From: Opitutaceae bacterium
GTDB lineage: Bacteria > Verrucomicrobiota > Verrucomicrobiia > Opitutales > Opitutaceae
Length of the DNA: 10,696 bases
Direction: 5' to 3'
Assembly: GCA_031254955.1 (NCBI GenBank)
Contig: JAIRTK010000372.1
Location: forward strand, 1 to 10,696
Of this stretch, positions 1 through 7,013 are shown in pieces. The notes below the pieces were generated by a model that saw only the letters and a list, made by a program, of their open reading frames with translations, was not told where the DNA came from and searched no databases. The first letter of the stretch is position 1, and every line of letters begins with the position of its first letter. A program made the translations under genes and the position numbers.

Positions 1-191
1 TGAATGGCTGGTTTGTTTTGGACACGGAGGCCCCGGAGCGGCGCAACCGCAACCGAAGAAATGAATGGCACTTTGAACAACTCAAAAAACAAAGTCTTTA
101 ATCACGAAAGCGCGGAAAGTCGGAAACGCGGAATCTTATAAAAAACAATCATTACAAAATAATTCCCATGCCTTCCATCTTGCCGCCACTG
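1..191. other. Non-coding segment at window edge
   Basis: No reading frame here looks like a protein. The stretch is less GC-rich than the rest of the window, especially about 60-170, and contains short host-type repeat fragments such as GGACACGGAGG near 20-30 and ACGAAAGCGCGGAAAG near 104-119. These resemble the 'cacggag/cacaaagag' intergenic repeat class also seen at 5851-5941 and 6085-6113. The gene to the left, if any, cannot be judged from the window. Confidence 0.4.
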
Positions 192-301
192 CCAAGCCCC
201 GAAGGGGCGGCAGCGAGAAGCCTGACAAGGACGGCAGCGGAGGAAGAGCAGTGAAATGCGATGACGCGGGCGGCACGCGCTGCCGCCCTTTCAGGGCTTG
301 G
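192..301. repeat. Nested palindromic element (~110 bp)
   Basis: The outer arms CCAAGCCC (192-199) and GGGCTTGG (294-301) are perfect inverted repeats. Inside them GGGCGGCAGCG (205-215) and CGCTGCCGCCC (278-288) are a second perfect inverted pair, and CCCC-GAA-GGGG (197-207) makes a local hairpin. The whole stretch could fold as a long cruciform or RNA stem with a branched top. Part of it, AGCGAGAAGCCTGACAA (212-228), recurs inverted and perfect at 548-564. It resembles a REP- or MITE-like dispersed element. No transposase lies in the window, so the class is inferred from structure only. Confidence 0.6.
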
Positions 302-359
302 GTTTTTATTAGACTTGTTTGGAAACCTCGGTTTTGCCGTGCCTGTTGGTGCACGGAGC

Positions 360-466
360 CGGTAGGGAGGCCTCTCCGAGGCCTCCGTCGGGCGGAGAGG
401 GCGGCTTGAATTTTTATGGGGAAATCGGAGCGTTTTCGCGGAGGCCTCGGAGAGGCCTCCCTACCG
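360..466. repeat. Inverted pair of a 27-bp GGTAGGGAGGCCTCT-type repeat
   Basis: Positions 360-386 (beginning CGGTAGGGAGGCCTCT) and 440-466 are perfect 27-bp inverted copies separated by 53 bp. Each copy is itself partly palindromic (GGAGGCCTC/GAGGCCTCC), so alternative hairpins are possible. A third member is at 7014-7066 and shares 30 bp with the reverse complement of the 440-466 copy and its flank, apart from a 2-bp CT insertion further in. Three copies in about 10 kb suggest an abundant dispersed intergenic family. Function is unknown. Confidence 0.75.
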
Positions 467-494
467 GCGCTGCCGCGCCTGCACTTCGACGGCT

Positions 495-529
495 CGCGTA
501 ACCTCAGTGAGTATCTCTGAAGTTACGCG
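495..529. repeat. CGCGTAA palindromic motif, copy A
   Basis: The 35-bp stretch starts CGCGTAACCTCAG and ends CTGAAGTTACGCG, forming an imperfect inverted repeat (CGCGTAACNTCAG against CGCGTAACTTCAG) around a 9-nt loop. Related copies lie at 661-687 and 8921-8969. It lies about 200 bp beyond the stop codon of the leftward smc gene, so a role in 3'-end formation or RNA stability is possible. There is no T-run of the kind an intrinsic terminator needs. Confidence 0.6.
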
Positions 530-535
530 CTGCCG

Positions 536-637
536 TTGTAGCGCAGGTTGTCAGGCTTCTCGCTTTGCTCGGAACTCAACCTGTCGAGCACGCAACGCTT
601 GCGTGGAATGAAGCAGACTTGGAAGTCTGCGCTACAA
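536..637. repeat. Inverted repeat TTGTAGCGCAG with internal hairpin
   Basis: TTGTAGCGCAG (536-546) is perfectly inverted as CTGCGCTACAA (627-637). Within it GCAGACTT-GG-AAGTCTGC (613-630) is an 18-bp near-continuous palindrome, CAGGTTG (544-550) pairs with CAACCTG (577-583), and 548-564 is the inverted copy of 212-228. The element therefore shares sequence with the element at 192-301, which ties the two together as members or fragments of related dispersed repeats. Confidence 0.6.
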
Positions 638-660
638 GTCTGCGTTCTGCGACCGAGGTA

Positions 661-687
661 GCGCGTAATCTCAGTAAATAATACGCA
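661..687. repeat. CGCGTAA motif, copy B (degenerate)
   Basis: GCGCGTAATCTCAGTAAATA followed by ATACGCA repeats the left half of copy A (CGCGTAACCTCAGTGAGTA) in the same orientation, with a degenerated right arm. It is about 50 bp beyond the smc stop codon. Confidence 0.45.
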
Positions 688-734
688 CTTTGATTTCGCG
701 GCTCATCTTTTGCCTGATCGTTGTATAACCGGTC

Positions 735-3700
735 TCACGTCCCGGCGAGGGTGACGGTGGTCGTGGCGTCGGTGGCGGCGGGTGGGTGGGTGAGGTTTTT
801 TTTGGCGTCGCGGACGGCGTCGGCGAGGGTTTCGGTGGCGGCTTCGGCTTCGTCGCGTTCGTGGTTGAAGCGCATCGACACGGTTTTCGACACGCCGCGC
901 TCTTCCATCGTCACGCCGTAAATCGCGCTGGCGGCGGCCACGGTGCGTTTGTTGTGCGTGATGATGATGAACTGGCTGTCGCTTACGAAGCGTTTGAGCA
1001 GGTTGGTGAAGCGTCCGATGTTGGATTCGTCGAGCGGCGCGTCGAGTTCGTCGAGCAGGCAGAAGGGCGAGGGTTTCACCATGTAGAGCGCGAAGAGGAG
1101 CGCCACGGCGGTGAGCGTTTTTTGCCCGCCGGAGAGCAGGGTGATGCTTTTGAGTTTGGTGCCGGGGGGCTGGGCGGTGATTTCGATGCCGCTTTCGAGG
1201 GGGTCGTCGGCTTGCACGAGGTCGAGCGCGGCGCGGCCTCCGCCGAAGAGCGTGGTGAAGGTGTAGGCGAAGTTTTTTTTGATTTGCTCGAAGGTGATGG
1301 CGAACTGTTTTTGCGAGGTTTCGTTGATTTCGTCGATGGCTTTGAGGAGTTCGGCTTTCGAGTTGGTGAGGTCGTCGTTTTGGTTTTTGAGGAAGTCGTA
1401 GCGTTGCTTGAGTTCGGCGTATTCCTCGATGGCGACGAGGTTGACCGCGCCCATGCTGTTGAGGCGTTTGCGGAGGGCGTCGATGTCGGCGCGGATTTGT
1501 TCCCAGTGGGTGTCGTCGAGCGCGGCGAGGTCTTCTTCGGTCGGTTCGCCTTTCTGGCGGGATTTGGGTTTGCGTCCGCGGCGTTTGGGCGCGGGGGCGG
1601 GGGCGGCGTCGGCGGGAGCGTCGGCGGGGGTGGTGTCGGGTGAGGTGGCGGTGGTGTCGGCGGTGGGGGTGCCGGTGTCAGTGGTGGCGGTGTCGGGAGT
1701 GGATGGGTCGGGGGCGGCGAGGGCGGTGGGTGAGGCGGCGGTGGTGGCGGCTCGGGTCGATCGGTCGGAGTCGTCGGATGGCTCGCTGGTGGGAGTGTCG
1801 GCGGCGCCGGCGGCGCCGGTGTCGGCGGTGTCGGCGGTGTCGGTGTCGGCGGTGTTGTCGGGAGTGCTGGTGGGGGTGTCGGCGGTGGGTTCGTCTTCTT
1901 CGTCGTCGAGGTCGAGGGGGGTGAGGCCTTCGGGGTCGTCGTCGGAGCGCCAGAGCATGCGGCGCCAGTCGATCGTGGCGATGTCGGTCTGAAATTCGCG
2001 TTCCACTTCCTCGCGCAAAAATTCGGCGCGGGCGCGGCTTTCGGCGAGCCGGACTTCGCATTGGTTAAATTCGCTGTGCGCGTTTTCCGTTTCGTCGCGG
2101 AGGGTGTGCTGGGTGGATTCGACTTCGTTGATCCGGCGTTCGATGTCCACGAGTTGGATGCGGATTTGCTCCACTTGGTGTTGCGCGACGAGGAGGCTTT
2201 CGGCGATGTGGGTGGAGCGGGCGCGTTTGCCGTCGGCTTCTCTTTCGAGTTCGCCGGTTTGCTGGGTCCAGGATTCGATTTCCTGCTGGCGTTGCACGAG
2301 GAGTTCGCCGATTTGGCCGCGGCGGCGTTCCATGTCGGCGATGCCGCGGTCGAGGACTTCGACTTTCTGGCGGTGTTCGGCGAGTTCGAGGCGGGCTTGC
2401 GCGAGGCTTTCGCGTTTTACGTCGCGGTCGGTGCGTGTTTCGGTGATGCGGGTTTCCAGGTGGTGGATGTGTTCGCGGCCTTGGGTGAGGGTGGTGTCGG
2501 CTTGCGCGAGGCCGGCGCGGGCTTTTTCCCAGCGGGTTTGCGCTTCGTTGCGGGCGGTTTCGAGGCCGGCGGCTTCGGTTTCCATGCGGAGGAGGCGGGC
2601 GTGGATGTCTTCGAGGGCGCGTCGGGCGTTGCGTTGTTCGGCTTGGGCGGCGGCGACTTGCTGGGTGGCGGCGAGGATTTCTTCGCGTTTTTGCGCGAGG
2701 GTGGTCTCGGCTTCGGCGATGCGGGTGTTGATGCCGTCGCAGTGTGTTTTCTGGTCGGCGTGGAGTTGCTGGTCGTCGGCGAGGGCTTTGGCGGTTTCGC
2801 GCAGGTCGATTTCGCGTTGGAGGATGCTGTTGGCGTTTTTCTTCGCGGGGGCGCTGGTGACGAGGCCGCGGCGGTCAACGGTTTCGCCTTTGCGCGTGGC
2901 GATGGCGAGGAAGGGGAACTCGGGGTTGGTTTTCCAGTAGTCGAGGAAGGCGTGGATGTCGTCGGCGATGTAGCACGCGGAGAGGAGCGCGGCGGCGGGA
3001 TGGGCGGGCGTGGGCGTGCCGAGGATGGTGGAAACGGGGGTAAGGAATGCGGGAATGGGTTTTTCTTCGTTTTCGGTTTCGGGTGCGGGTGCGTTCTCTT
3101 TTTCGGTTTCGTTCTCGTTCTCTTTTGCGGTTTCTTTTTCGGTTTCGGGTGCGGTTCCGATTTCGGTTTCGGGTGCGTTTTCGTTTTCGGGTGCGTTTTC
3201 GTTTTCGGTTTCGAGAGAACGAGAACGAGAAAGAGAACGATTTTTTTGAGGGGCGGGGGAGTGGTTGTTGACGTAGAGGCACACGCCGCCGGCTTGGTCG
3301 GTTTCGAGGCGCGCGAGGATTTTTTGCGCGGTGTCGAGGTCGGCGACGGCGACGGCTTCGACGGTCGCGCCGAGGAGGGCTTCGACGGCGCGGCTGTATT
3401 CGGGGGCGATGACGAGGGCGTCGGTGATGGAGACGGGGCGCGCGCCGTCGAGCATGGCGTCGTAGCGGCCTTGGAGGAGGGCTTTCGCGCCTTCGCCGAA
3501 GCCTTCCATTTTTTCATGGAGTTGCTGGAGGAGTTTCAGGCGCGCGGTGCGTTGGGCGAGCCGGCGGTCGATTTCTTGGAGGCTGCGTTGCGCGTCGCGA
3601 AACGCGCGCGTGAGGTCGGTGATGGCTTGTTGCGCGTCGTGGGTTTCTTGGTGCGCGCGGGCTTTGGCGGCGAGGGTTTCCTCGACGCGGGCGTCGAACT

Positions 3701-5015
3701 CGGCGGCTTGTTGCGCGGCGGCGGATTGTTGCTGGCGCACGCCTTCGATTTCCTGCACGAGCGAGTCGTGGCGGTGCACGGAGGTTTTTTGGTCCACTTC
3801 GTAGCCGGAGCAGTCGGTGCGGAGGCGCGCGACGGTGCTTTCGAGGGTGAGGAGTTGGAATTTCGATTGCTGGAGTTCTTGTTCGAGTTTGCCCAGTTCG
3901 CCTTCGGCGATGGCGAGTTCGCGGTTGCGGTGCTGGAAGGTGGCGTCGGAGCTGCCGAGGAGGTTGAGTTGCTGTTGTTTGTCTTGCGCGCCGGTGTCCA
4001 CTTGCTCGGAGAGTTCGCGGAGTTGCATTTCGAGTTCGCCGAGGCTGGCGCGGGACGATTCGATGCGTTCCAGCAGGCCGGTGCGTTTGATTTGGGCGAG
4101 GTTGGCGGCGTTTTCGACCTGCTCTTTTTCGGAGCGCAAGTCGAAGACGGCTTGCTGCGCGTCCTGCACGCGCTGGTTGAGGCGCGAGCGGTGGGCTTTT
4201 TTTTCCTCAAGGTCGCCTTGCTGCTGGGTGAACTGCACGCGGCGCGTCTCGGCGGCGGCGCGGAGTTTGATGGCCTGTTCCTCAAGGCCGGCGAGGGCGG
4301 CGCTGATTTGCCCGTGGTGGAAGCCGCTGTGCGCGAGGCTGAGGTGGCGGAGGCGGTGGCTGAGTTTTTTGTAGCGGAGCGCTTTCGAGGCTTGGCGGCG
4401 CAGGCTGCCGATCTGGCGGCTGACTTCGCCGATGACATCGGCCACGCGGGCGAGGTTGGTGTCGGTGAGGGCGAGTTTTTGCAGGGCTTCGCGGCGGCGG
4501 CTTTTGTATTTGGTGATGCCGGCGGCTTCCTCAAACACGGCGCGGCGTTCCTCGGGTTTCGAGGAGAGGATCTGGTCGATCTGGCCCTGCGCCATGATGG
4601 AATAGGAGGTGCGGCCGATGCCGGTGTCCATGAAAAGCTTGTGGATGTCCTTGAGGCGGCAGGGCTGGCCGTTGAAAAAATACTCGCCTTGGCCGTCGCG
4701 GTGGACGCGGCGCATGATTTCGATTTCGTGAAATTCGCTGCCGAGTTGTTTTTCGCAGTCGGTGAGGAGCAGCGAGACCTCGCAAAGCTGGGCGGGTTTG
4801 CGGGTGTCGGCGCCCTCGAAGATCACGTCTTGCATCTTGCCGCCGCGCAGTGCTTTGGCGCTCTGCTCGCCGAGCACCCAGCGGATGGAGTCGGCGATGT
4901 TGGACTTGCCGCAGCCGTTGGGGCCTACGACGGCGGTCACGCCGGGTTCGAAACGCAGCGTGGAGGGGTCGGCGAAAGATTTAAAACCGTGCAGCTTGAG
5001 TGCCTTTAGATACAT
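735..5015 (-). CDS. smc: Chromosome segregation protein SMC with two large insertions
   Basis: Structural maintenance of chromosomes ATPase, the core of bacterial SMC-ScpAB condensin, acting on the nucleoid. In the 1426-aa product, Walker A GPNGCGKS is at residues 31-38, the arginine-finger region ALRGGK around R57, and the Q-loop region MAQGQIDQ at 141-148. Coiled coil runs to about 500 and the hinge starts at MEGFGEG (503). A second coiled coil follows, then VNLVAIEEY before the C-terminal head, LSGGQ (1294-1298), Walker B CLLDELDA (D1322, E1323) and ITHNK. The ATG at 5015 is chosen because [14 protein letters not shown] is the canonical SMC N-terminus. The frame stays open upstream only as an antisense shadow of the ribosomal genes. 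Bacterial SMCs are usually about 1150-1200 aa. The excess lies mostly in a hinge insertion (590-652) and a Thr/Ala/Asp-rich insertion (about 1043-1158). scpA and scpB are not in the window. The upstream GGCGGG is only a weak ribosome-binding site. Confidence 0.97.
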   Translation of the reverse strand: MYLKALKLHGFKSFADPSTLRFEPGVTAVVGPNGCGKSNIADSIRWVLGEQSAKALRGGKMQDVIFEGADTRKPAQLCEVSLLLTDCEKQLGSEFHEIEIMRRVHRDGQGEYFFNGQPCRLKDIHKLFMDTGIGRTSYSIMAQGQIDQILSSKPEERRAVFEEAAGITKYKSRRREALQKLALTDTNLARVADVIGEVSRQIGSLRRQASKALRYKKLSHRLRHLSLAHSGFHHGQISAALAGLEEQAIKLRAAAETRRVQFTQQQGDLEEKKAHRSRLNQRVQDAQQAVFDLRSEKEQVENAANLAQIKRTGLLERIESSRASLGELEMQLRELSEQVDTGAQDKQQQLNLLGSSDATFQHRNRELAIAEGELGKLEQELQQSKFQLLTLESTVARLRTDCSGYEVDQKTSVHRHDSLVQEIEGVRQQQSAAAQQAAEFDARVEETLAAKARAHQETHDAQQAITDLTRAFRDAQRSLQEIDRRLAQRTARLKLLQQLHEKMEGFGEGAKALLQGRYDAMLDGARPVSITDALVIAPEYSRAVEALLGATVEAVAVADLDTAQKILARLETDQAGGVCLYVNNHSPAPQKNRSLSRSRSLETENENAPENENAPETEIGTAPETEKETAKENENETEKENAPAPETENEEKPIPAFLTPVSTILGTPTPAHPAAALLSACYIADDIHAFLDYWKTNPEFPFLAIATRKGETVDRRGLVTSAPAKKNANSILQREIDLRETAKALADDQQLHADQKTHCDGINTRIAEAETTLAQKREEILAATQQVAAAQAEQRNARRALEDIHARLLRMETEAAGLETARNEAQTRWEKARAGLAQADTTLTQGREHIHHLETRITETRTDRDVKRESLAQARLELAEHRQKVEVLDRGIADMERRRGQIGELLVQRQQEIESWTQQTGELEREADGKRARSTHIAESLLVAQHQVEQIRIQLVDIERRINEVESTQHTLRDETENAHSEFNQCEVRLAESRARAEFLREEVEREFQTDIATIDWRRMLWRSDDDPEGLTPLDLDDEEDEPTADTPTSTPDNTADTDTADTADTGAAGAADTPTSEPSDDSDRSTRAATTAASPTALAAPDPSTPDTATTDTGTPTADTTATSPDTTPADAPADAAPAPAPKRRGRKPKSRQKGEPTEEDLAALDDTHWEQIRADIDALRKRLNSMGAVNLVAIEEYAELKQRYDFLKNQNDDLTNSKAELLKAIDEINETSQKQFAITFEQIKKNFAYTFTTLFGGGRAALDLVQADDPLESGIEITAQPPGTKLKSITLLSGGQKTLTAVALLFALYMVKPSPFCLLDELDAPLDESNIGRFTNLLKRFVSDSQFIIITHNKRTVAAASAIYGVTMEERGVSKTVSMRFNHERDEAEAATETLADAVRDAKKNLTHPPAATDATTTVTLAGT
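1545..1889 (-). repeat. GC-rich low-complexity coding insert in smc with AT-hook-like patch
   Basis: This part of smc encodes about residues 1043-1158, rich in D, T, A, P and S with repeated D-T-A units, ending in [12 protein letters not shown] (1144-1155). The underlying DNA contains a 9-bp tandem unit GTGTCGGCG on the plus strand (1819-1827, 1828-1836, a 6-bp partial, 1843-1851), so it can change length without losing frame. The acidic run DLDDEEDE (1035-1042) precedes it. RGRKP resembles an AT-hook core (RGRP), which would be a minor-groove contact near the ATPase head. This is inferred from the motif alone. Confidence 0.75.
3060..3248 (-). repeat. Hexanucleotide repeat tract inside the smc hinge
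   Basis: An in-frame 189-bp tract (63 codons, residues 590-652). Read on the coding strand it starts with an A-run and ATCGTTCTC, continues with CGTTCT hexamers (translated R-S-L-S-R-S-R-S-L, 593-601), then about 25 hexamers of the types GAAAAC, GAAACC and GCACCC (E-N, E-T, A-P dipeptides, 602-651). GTTCTCGTTCTC (plus strand 3111-3122) and GAGAACGAGAAC (3215-3226) are perfect inverted repeats. The tract sits after GGVCLYVN, where other SMC hinges continue through a variable loop. Hinge sequence resumes after it ([12 protein letters not shown], then [17 protein letters not shown]). Its start matches the intergenic element at 7820-7955. Confidence 0.85.
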
Positions 5016-5138
5016 GAAGCCCGCCAATTGAGCGGCGCGTCTTTCCCGGCGCAAACGCAAAAACAGCCAAACGCGGCGGAAGTTGTTCCCGACTTGTTCA
5101 CAAGCGTCGAGGCGGGTGAAAATCGCGGAACAATTCGT

Positions 5139-5167
5139 TTGACAGGGGCGCGGCGGGCCGGTGTTTT
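5139..5167 (+). promoter_or_regulatory. Candidate sigma-70-type promoter for rpmJ-rpmE
   Basis: A perfect TTGACA (5139-5144) is followed after 17 bp by TGTTTT (5162-5167), a weak -10. Transcription would start only a few bases before the rpmJ ATG at 5178, giving a nearly leaderless mRNA. This would agree with the absence of a Shine-Dalgarno sequence in GGCCCCTTTTATG. The -10 is poor, so this is a candidate only. Confidence 0.35.
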
Positions 5168-5177
5168 GGCCCCTTTT

Positions 5178-5303
5178 ATGAAAGTCGTCTCCTCCATCAA
5201 GTCCGCCAAGAAGCGTCATCCAGACTGTCAGGTCGTCCGTCGCAAGGGGCGCATCTACGTGATCAACAAGACTGATCCCCGCTACAAGGCGCGCCAGGGC
5301 TAA
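5178..5303 (+). CDS. rpmJ: Ribosomal protein bL36, zinc-free variant
   Basis: A 41-aa protein of the large ribosomal subunit. It starts [14 protein letters not shown] and ends [22 protein letters not shown], which is the bL36 signature. The zinc-binding form has a CxxC...C...H ligand set; here the CxxC positions are K11 and H14 and only one Cys (C17) remains, so this is the C-minus form that needs no zinc. Length equals that of the alphaproteobacterial-type C-minus L36. The ATG has no Shine-Dalgarno sequence. It lies 30 bp upstream of a type B rpmE in the same orientation and is divergent from smc, with a 162-bp spacer. Confidence 0.95.
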   Translation: MKVVSSIKSAKKRHPDCQVVRRKGRIYVINKTDPRYKARQG

Positions 5304-5315
5304 TTTCATTAACAC

Positions 5316-5327
5316 TATAAATTTATA
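5316..5327. promoter_or_regulatory. AT-rich palindrome between rpmJ and rpmE
   Basis: TATAAATTTATA is a perfect 12-bp palindrome in the 30-bp rpmJ-rpmE spacer, which is nearly all A+T in an otherwise GC-rich region. It could be an internal -10 region, an operator, or simply an unstructured AT-rich segment that aids translation from the following GTG. No Zur-box consensus longer than this is recognisable. Confidence 0.3.
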
Positions 5328-5333
5328 AATGCC

Positions 5334-5591
5334 GTGAAAGCCGAAGGCCATCCCGCTCTCAACCATGTCTGCTTCCTCGATGTCGCCACCGGGAAGCGTT
5401 TTTTCACCAAGTCCACCATGCGTTCGCAGCGCAAGGAGACCATCGACGGCGTGGAGTATTTCGTCGTCGTGCGCGATGTGACGATGGATTCGCATCCCGC
5501 CTACACAGGCGAGAAGCGCATCGTGGACACCGCCGGTCGCGTGGAGAAATTCACAACGAAATTCCGCCGCGGCGCGAAGGCCAGGGTTTGA
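5334..5591 (+). CDS. rpmE: Ribosomal protein bL31 type B
   Basis: An 85-aa large-subunit ribosomal protein. The family core is present: HPALNHVCFLDVATGKRFFTKSTM, then SHPAYTGEKRIVDTAGRVEKF near the C-terminus. The zinc-ligand CxxC pairs of type A L31 are missing, and the central extension (RKETIDGVEYFVVVRDVTMD) is that of type B. The start is GTG at 5334. An ATG five bases earlier (5329) runs into TGA after two codons and cannot start this protein. It is probably co-transcribed with rpmJ. In Escherichia coli the zinc-free L31/L36 paralogs (YkgM/YkgO) are also adjacent and are Zur-repressed. Here they may simply be the only copies, which cannot be decided from one window. Confidence 0.95.
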   Translation: MKAEGHPALNHVCFLDVATGKRFFTKSTMRSQRKETIDGVEYFVVVRDVTMDSHPAYTGEKRIVDTAGRVEKFTTKFRRGAKARV

Positions 5592-5850
5592 GCAGGCGGA
5601 CGGCGCGGCGCGCGGGTGGCGGTGTCTGGTTCGCGGGCGGCGGTGCGTGATGTCCGGTGCGGCGATGCGCGGGGCCTTTTTCTCCGTCTTTTCATCCGTT
5701 GGCGGTCTTCTTATCCGCCACCGCAAGCCGCCTTTTCGTCCACTGGTTGTCTTTTCATCCGCTAGCCGCATCTGTTTTTCCAGAGGCGAGGCACTCCCGC
5801 ATAATGGGAGGATTTTTTGCGTTTTTAATGGCCGGCTTGTTTTCAAGAGC
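5592..5850. other. Non-coding spacer after rpmE
   Basis: No protein-like frame was found. It holds a GC-rich stretch (5592-5680), two copies of TCTTTTCATCCG (near 5689 and 5750) in a pyrimidine-rich plus strand, and the weak terminator at 5794-5818. Nothing else is recognised. Confidence 0.4.
5794..5818 (+). terminator. Possible weak intrinsic terminator downstream of rpmE
   Basis: CTCCC (5794-5798) pairs with GGGAG (5806-5810) around a 7-nt loop and is followed by GA and six T (5813-5818). The stem is only 5 bp, so termination would be weak. It lies about 200 bp beyond the rpmE stop. Confidence 0.35.
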
Positions 5851-5941
5851 CACAAAGAGACACAAGAAATACAAAATTAATCATTCCATCTTGTGCCTTT
5901 GTCAGGCACCCCGGCTTCGCCTCGTGGAGTGTCTCTTTGTG
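5851..5941. repeat. 13-bp inverted repeat CACAAAGAGACAC
   Basis: CACAAAGAGACAC (5851-5863) is perfectly inverted as GTGTCTCTTTGTG (5929-5941), enclosing a 65-bp stretch that contains GTGCCTTTGTCAGGCAC (5893-5909), itself a GTGCCT/AGGCAC hairpin. The arm sequence resembles the 'cacagagacacaaag' intergenic repeats found in many Verrucomicrobia and Planctomycetes. Function is unknown. Confidence 0.55.
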
Positions 5942-5990
5942 ACCATCTTACGAGTTGTTTACAGACATCGAAAATAGCGGAGAACCCATT

Positions 5991-6083
5991 TTTCACTTTT
6001 CACTCTTCACTCTTCGCCCCTCCCCTCGCCTCTCATCCTTTTTGCGCCTCCGCGTCTCAGCGTGAGAACCATCCTCCCTCCGG
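5991..6083 (-). repeat. ~90-bp dispersed repeat, left inverted copy
   Basis: Read on the minus strand this begins CCGGAGGGAGGATGGT and continues through CTCACGC, GAGACGCG, AGGCGC, GGATGAG and GGGGCGAAGAGTGA. The same succession appears on the plus strand at 6889-6979 with a few substitutions and small indels. The two copies face each other across the DUF3016 gene. The right part (about 6085-6113) reads as a 'ccacggagccacggaggacacgg' type repeat on the minus strand. Confidence 0.7.
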
Positions 6084-6252
6084 TCTCCGTGTCCTCCGTG
6101 GCTCCGTGGTTAATTCCCCTCTTCCGTGGCGATGCAGCGGGGTTCCGATGCCGGGGTGCCGAGGTTCGGCCATGCCGGTTTACCCTTCACGGGCGGGATG
6201 TCTGACCAAGGAGCGCAGGCGTCGCGTCCGCTTTCACCGTCGTCCGCCCCGC

Positions 6253-6281
6253 TTGAATTTCCCGTGACACAGGATTATCTT
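6253..6281 (+). promoter_or_regulatory. Candidate promoter of the DUF3016 gene
   Basis: TTGAAT (6253-6258) and TATCTT (6276-6281) are separated by 17 bp, each matching four of six sigma-70 consensus bases. The expected transcript start is near 6288, leaving a leader of about 30 nt before the ATG at 6318. Spacing and position fit, the motif strength is moderate, and Verrucomicrobial promoters are little characterised. Confidence 0.4.
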
Positions 6282-6317
6282 GGGTATCATTTTTTCCTCT
6301 TCCGCGTCCTCTCTGCC

Positions 6318-6857
6318 ATGAAATCGAAAATCATCCCTCTCCTCGTTCCCGTGCTTTTCGTCGCCGCTTGCGCGACCACGCCCATGCAGCCTTCCAAACC
6401 GGAGAGCGTCAGCGTGACCTTTGCGCATCCGGAAAACTTCACCGACGTGAAAGATTCGTTCACCGGCTCGCTCGACAAGGTGCGCGACGGCTACCTTGAG
6501 AACCTCGCCGACCACATCAAGGAAAACGCCTCCCGGTTTCTCGGCGACGGGCAGAAGCTCGCCGTCACAATCACCGATGTGGACATGGCCGGCGACTTCG
6601 AGCCAGGGCGCGGCCCCTCGTCGATGGACATCCGCATCATCAAGCAAATCTACCCGCCGCGCATCGACCTGTCCTTCAAGGTGACTGACGCCGCCGGCGC
6701 GACCGTGCGCGAGGGCGCGCGCCAGTTGCGCAACCTCGATTTTATGAGCGATCCCGTCGCCGCCATGCGCTCCAGCGAGACCTTGCGCTATGAGAAGGCG
6801 CTTGTTGACAACTGGATTCGCGACGATCTTTCAGGCTTGTCCGGCGCCAAAAAATAA
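6318..6857 (+). CDS. DUF3016 family lipoprotein
   Basis: A 179-aa exported protein of unknown function. Residues 1-18 form a lipoprotein signal peptide: Lys-rich start MKSK, hydrophobic IIPLLVPVLF, lipobox VAAC with C18 as the lipidated residue, so the mature protein should be anchored in the envelope. The body matches the DUF3016 pattern: VSVTFAHPENFTDVKDS (31-47), LAVTITDVDMAGDFEPGRGP (81-100), IRIIKQIYPPRIDLSFKVTD (105-124), REGARQLRNLDF (131-142) and LRYEKALVDNWI near the end. The frame is open further upstream to an ATG at 6126, but that extension is repeat-derived and would bury the signal peptide, so the ATG at 6318 is preferred. There is no Shine-Dalgarno sequence (CTCTCTGCC before the ATG). 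It stands alone, between inverted repeats. Confidence 0.9.
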   Translation: MKSKIIPLLVPVLFVAACATTPMQPSKPESVSVTFAHPENFTDVKDSFTGSLDKVRDGYLENLADHIKENASRFLGDGQKLAVTITDVDMAGDFEPGRGPSSMDIRIIKQIYPPRIDLSFKVTDAAGATVREGARQLRNLDFMSDPVAAMRSSETLRYEKALVDNWIRDDLSGLSGAKK

Positions 6858-6888
6858 AGCCGTTCATGATGCGAAATGCTCCCGTCCT

Positions 6889-6979
6889 CCGGAGGGAGGA
6901 TGGTCTCACGCGGAGACGCGAAGGCGCGGAGGCGCGGAGAGGATGAGGGGAGAGGGGCGAAGAGTGAGAAGTGAAGTGT
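6889..6979 (+). repeat. ~90-bp dispersed repeat, right copy
   Basis: It begins CCGGAGGGAGGATGGT 31 bp after the DUF3016 stop codon and contains GGCGCGGAGGCGCGGAGAGG and GGGGCGAAGAGTGAGAAG. It is the inverted counterpart of 5991-6083. It is followed at once by a 20-bp direct repeat, TGACGAGTGAARCAGGYGCG, at 6979-6998 and 7001-7020 (18 of 20 identical). Confidence 0.7.
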
Positions 6980-7013
6980 GACGAGTGAAACAGGTGCGTG
7001 TGACGAGTGAAGC

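Noticed and set aside
1640..2061. Arg-rich and Ser/Val-rich frames over the low-complexity part of smc
   Set aside because: They are produced by the same GTGTCGGCG-type repeats in other frames and have no supporting start or family similarity.
3060..3248. CRISPR array or simple sequencing artefact
   Set aside because: There are no equal-length repeats with unique spacers, and the tract is hexameric. It keeps the smc frame exactly, so a random sequencing error is unlikely, though collapse or expansion of copies cannot be excluded.
2061..5009. Open frame of 982 codons on the plus strand opposite smc
   Set aside because: Its product is Gly/Phe/Ala/Val-rich with no domain, as expected from the antisense of a GC-rich coding sequence. 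The smc frame has all catalytic motifs.
5329..5337. Two-codon ORF (ATG CCG TGA) overlapping the rpmE GTG as a regulatory uORF
   Set aside because: Such minimal frames arise readily by chance and nothing else supports translation.
5016..5855. 280-codon upstream extension of the smc frame
   Set aside because: It lies antisense to rpmJ and rpmE, has no SMC-like sequence, and the canonical SMC N-terminus starts at the ATG at 5015.
6126..6317. Upstream start for the DUF3016 gene
   Set aside because: It would place 64 unrelated residues before a complete lipoprotein signal peptide.
5991..6979. Composite transposon around the DUF3016 gene
   Set aside because: The arms carry no transposase and no target-site duplication was found. 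It is kept only as an observation of inverted repeats.
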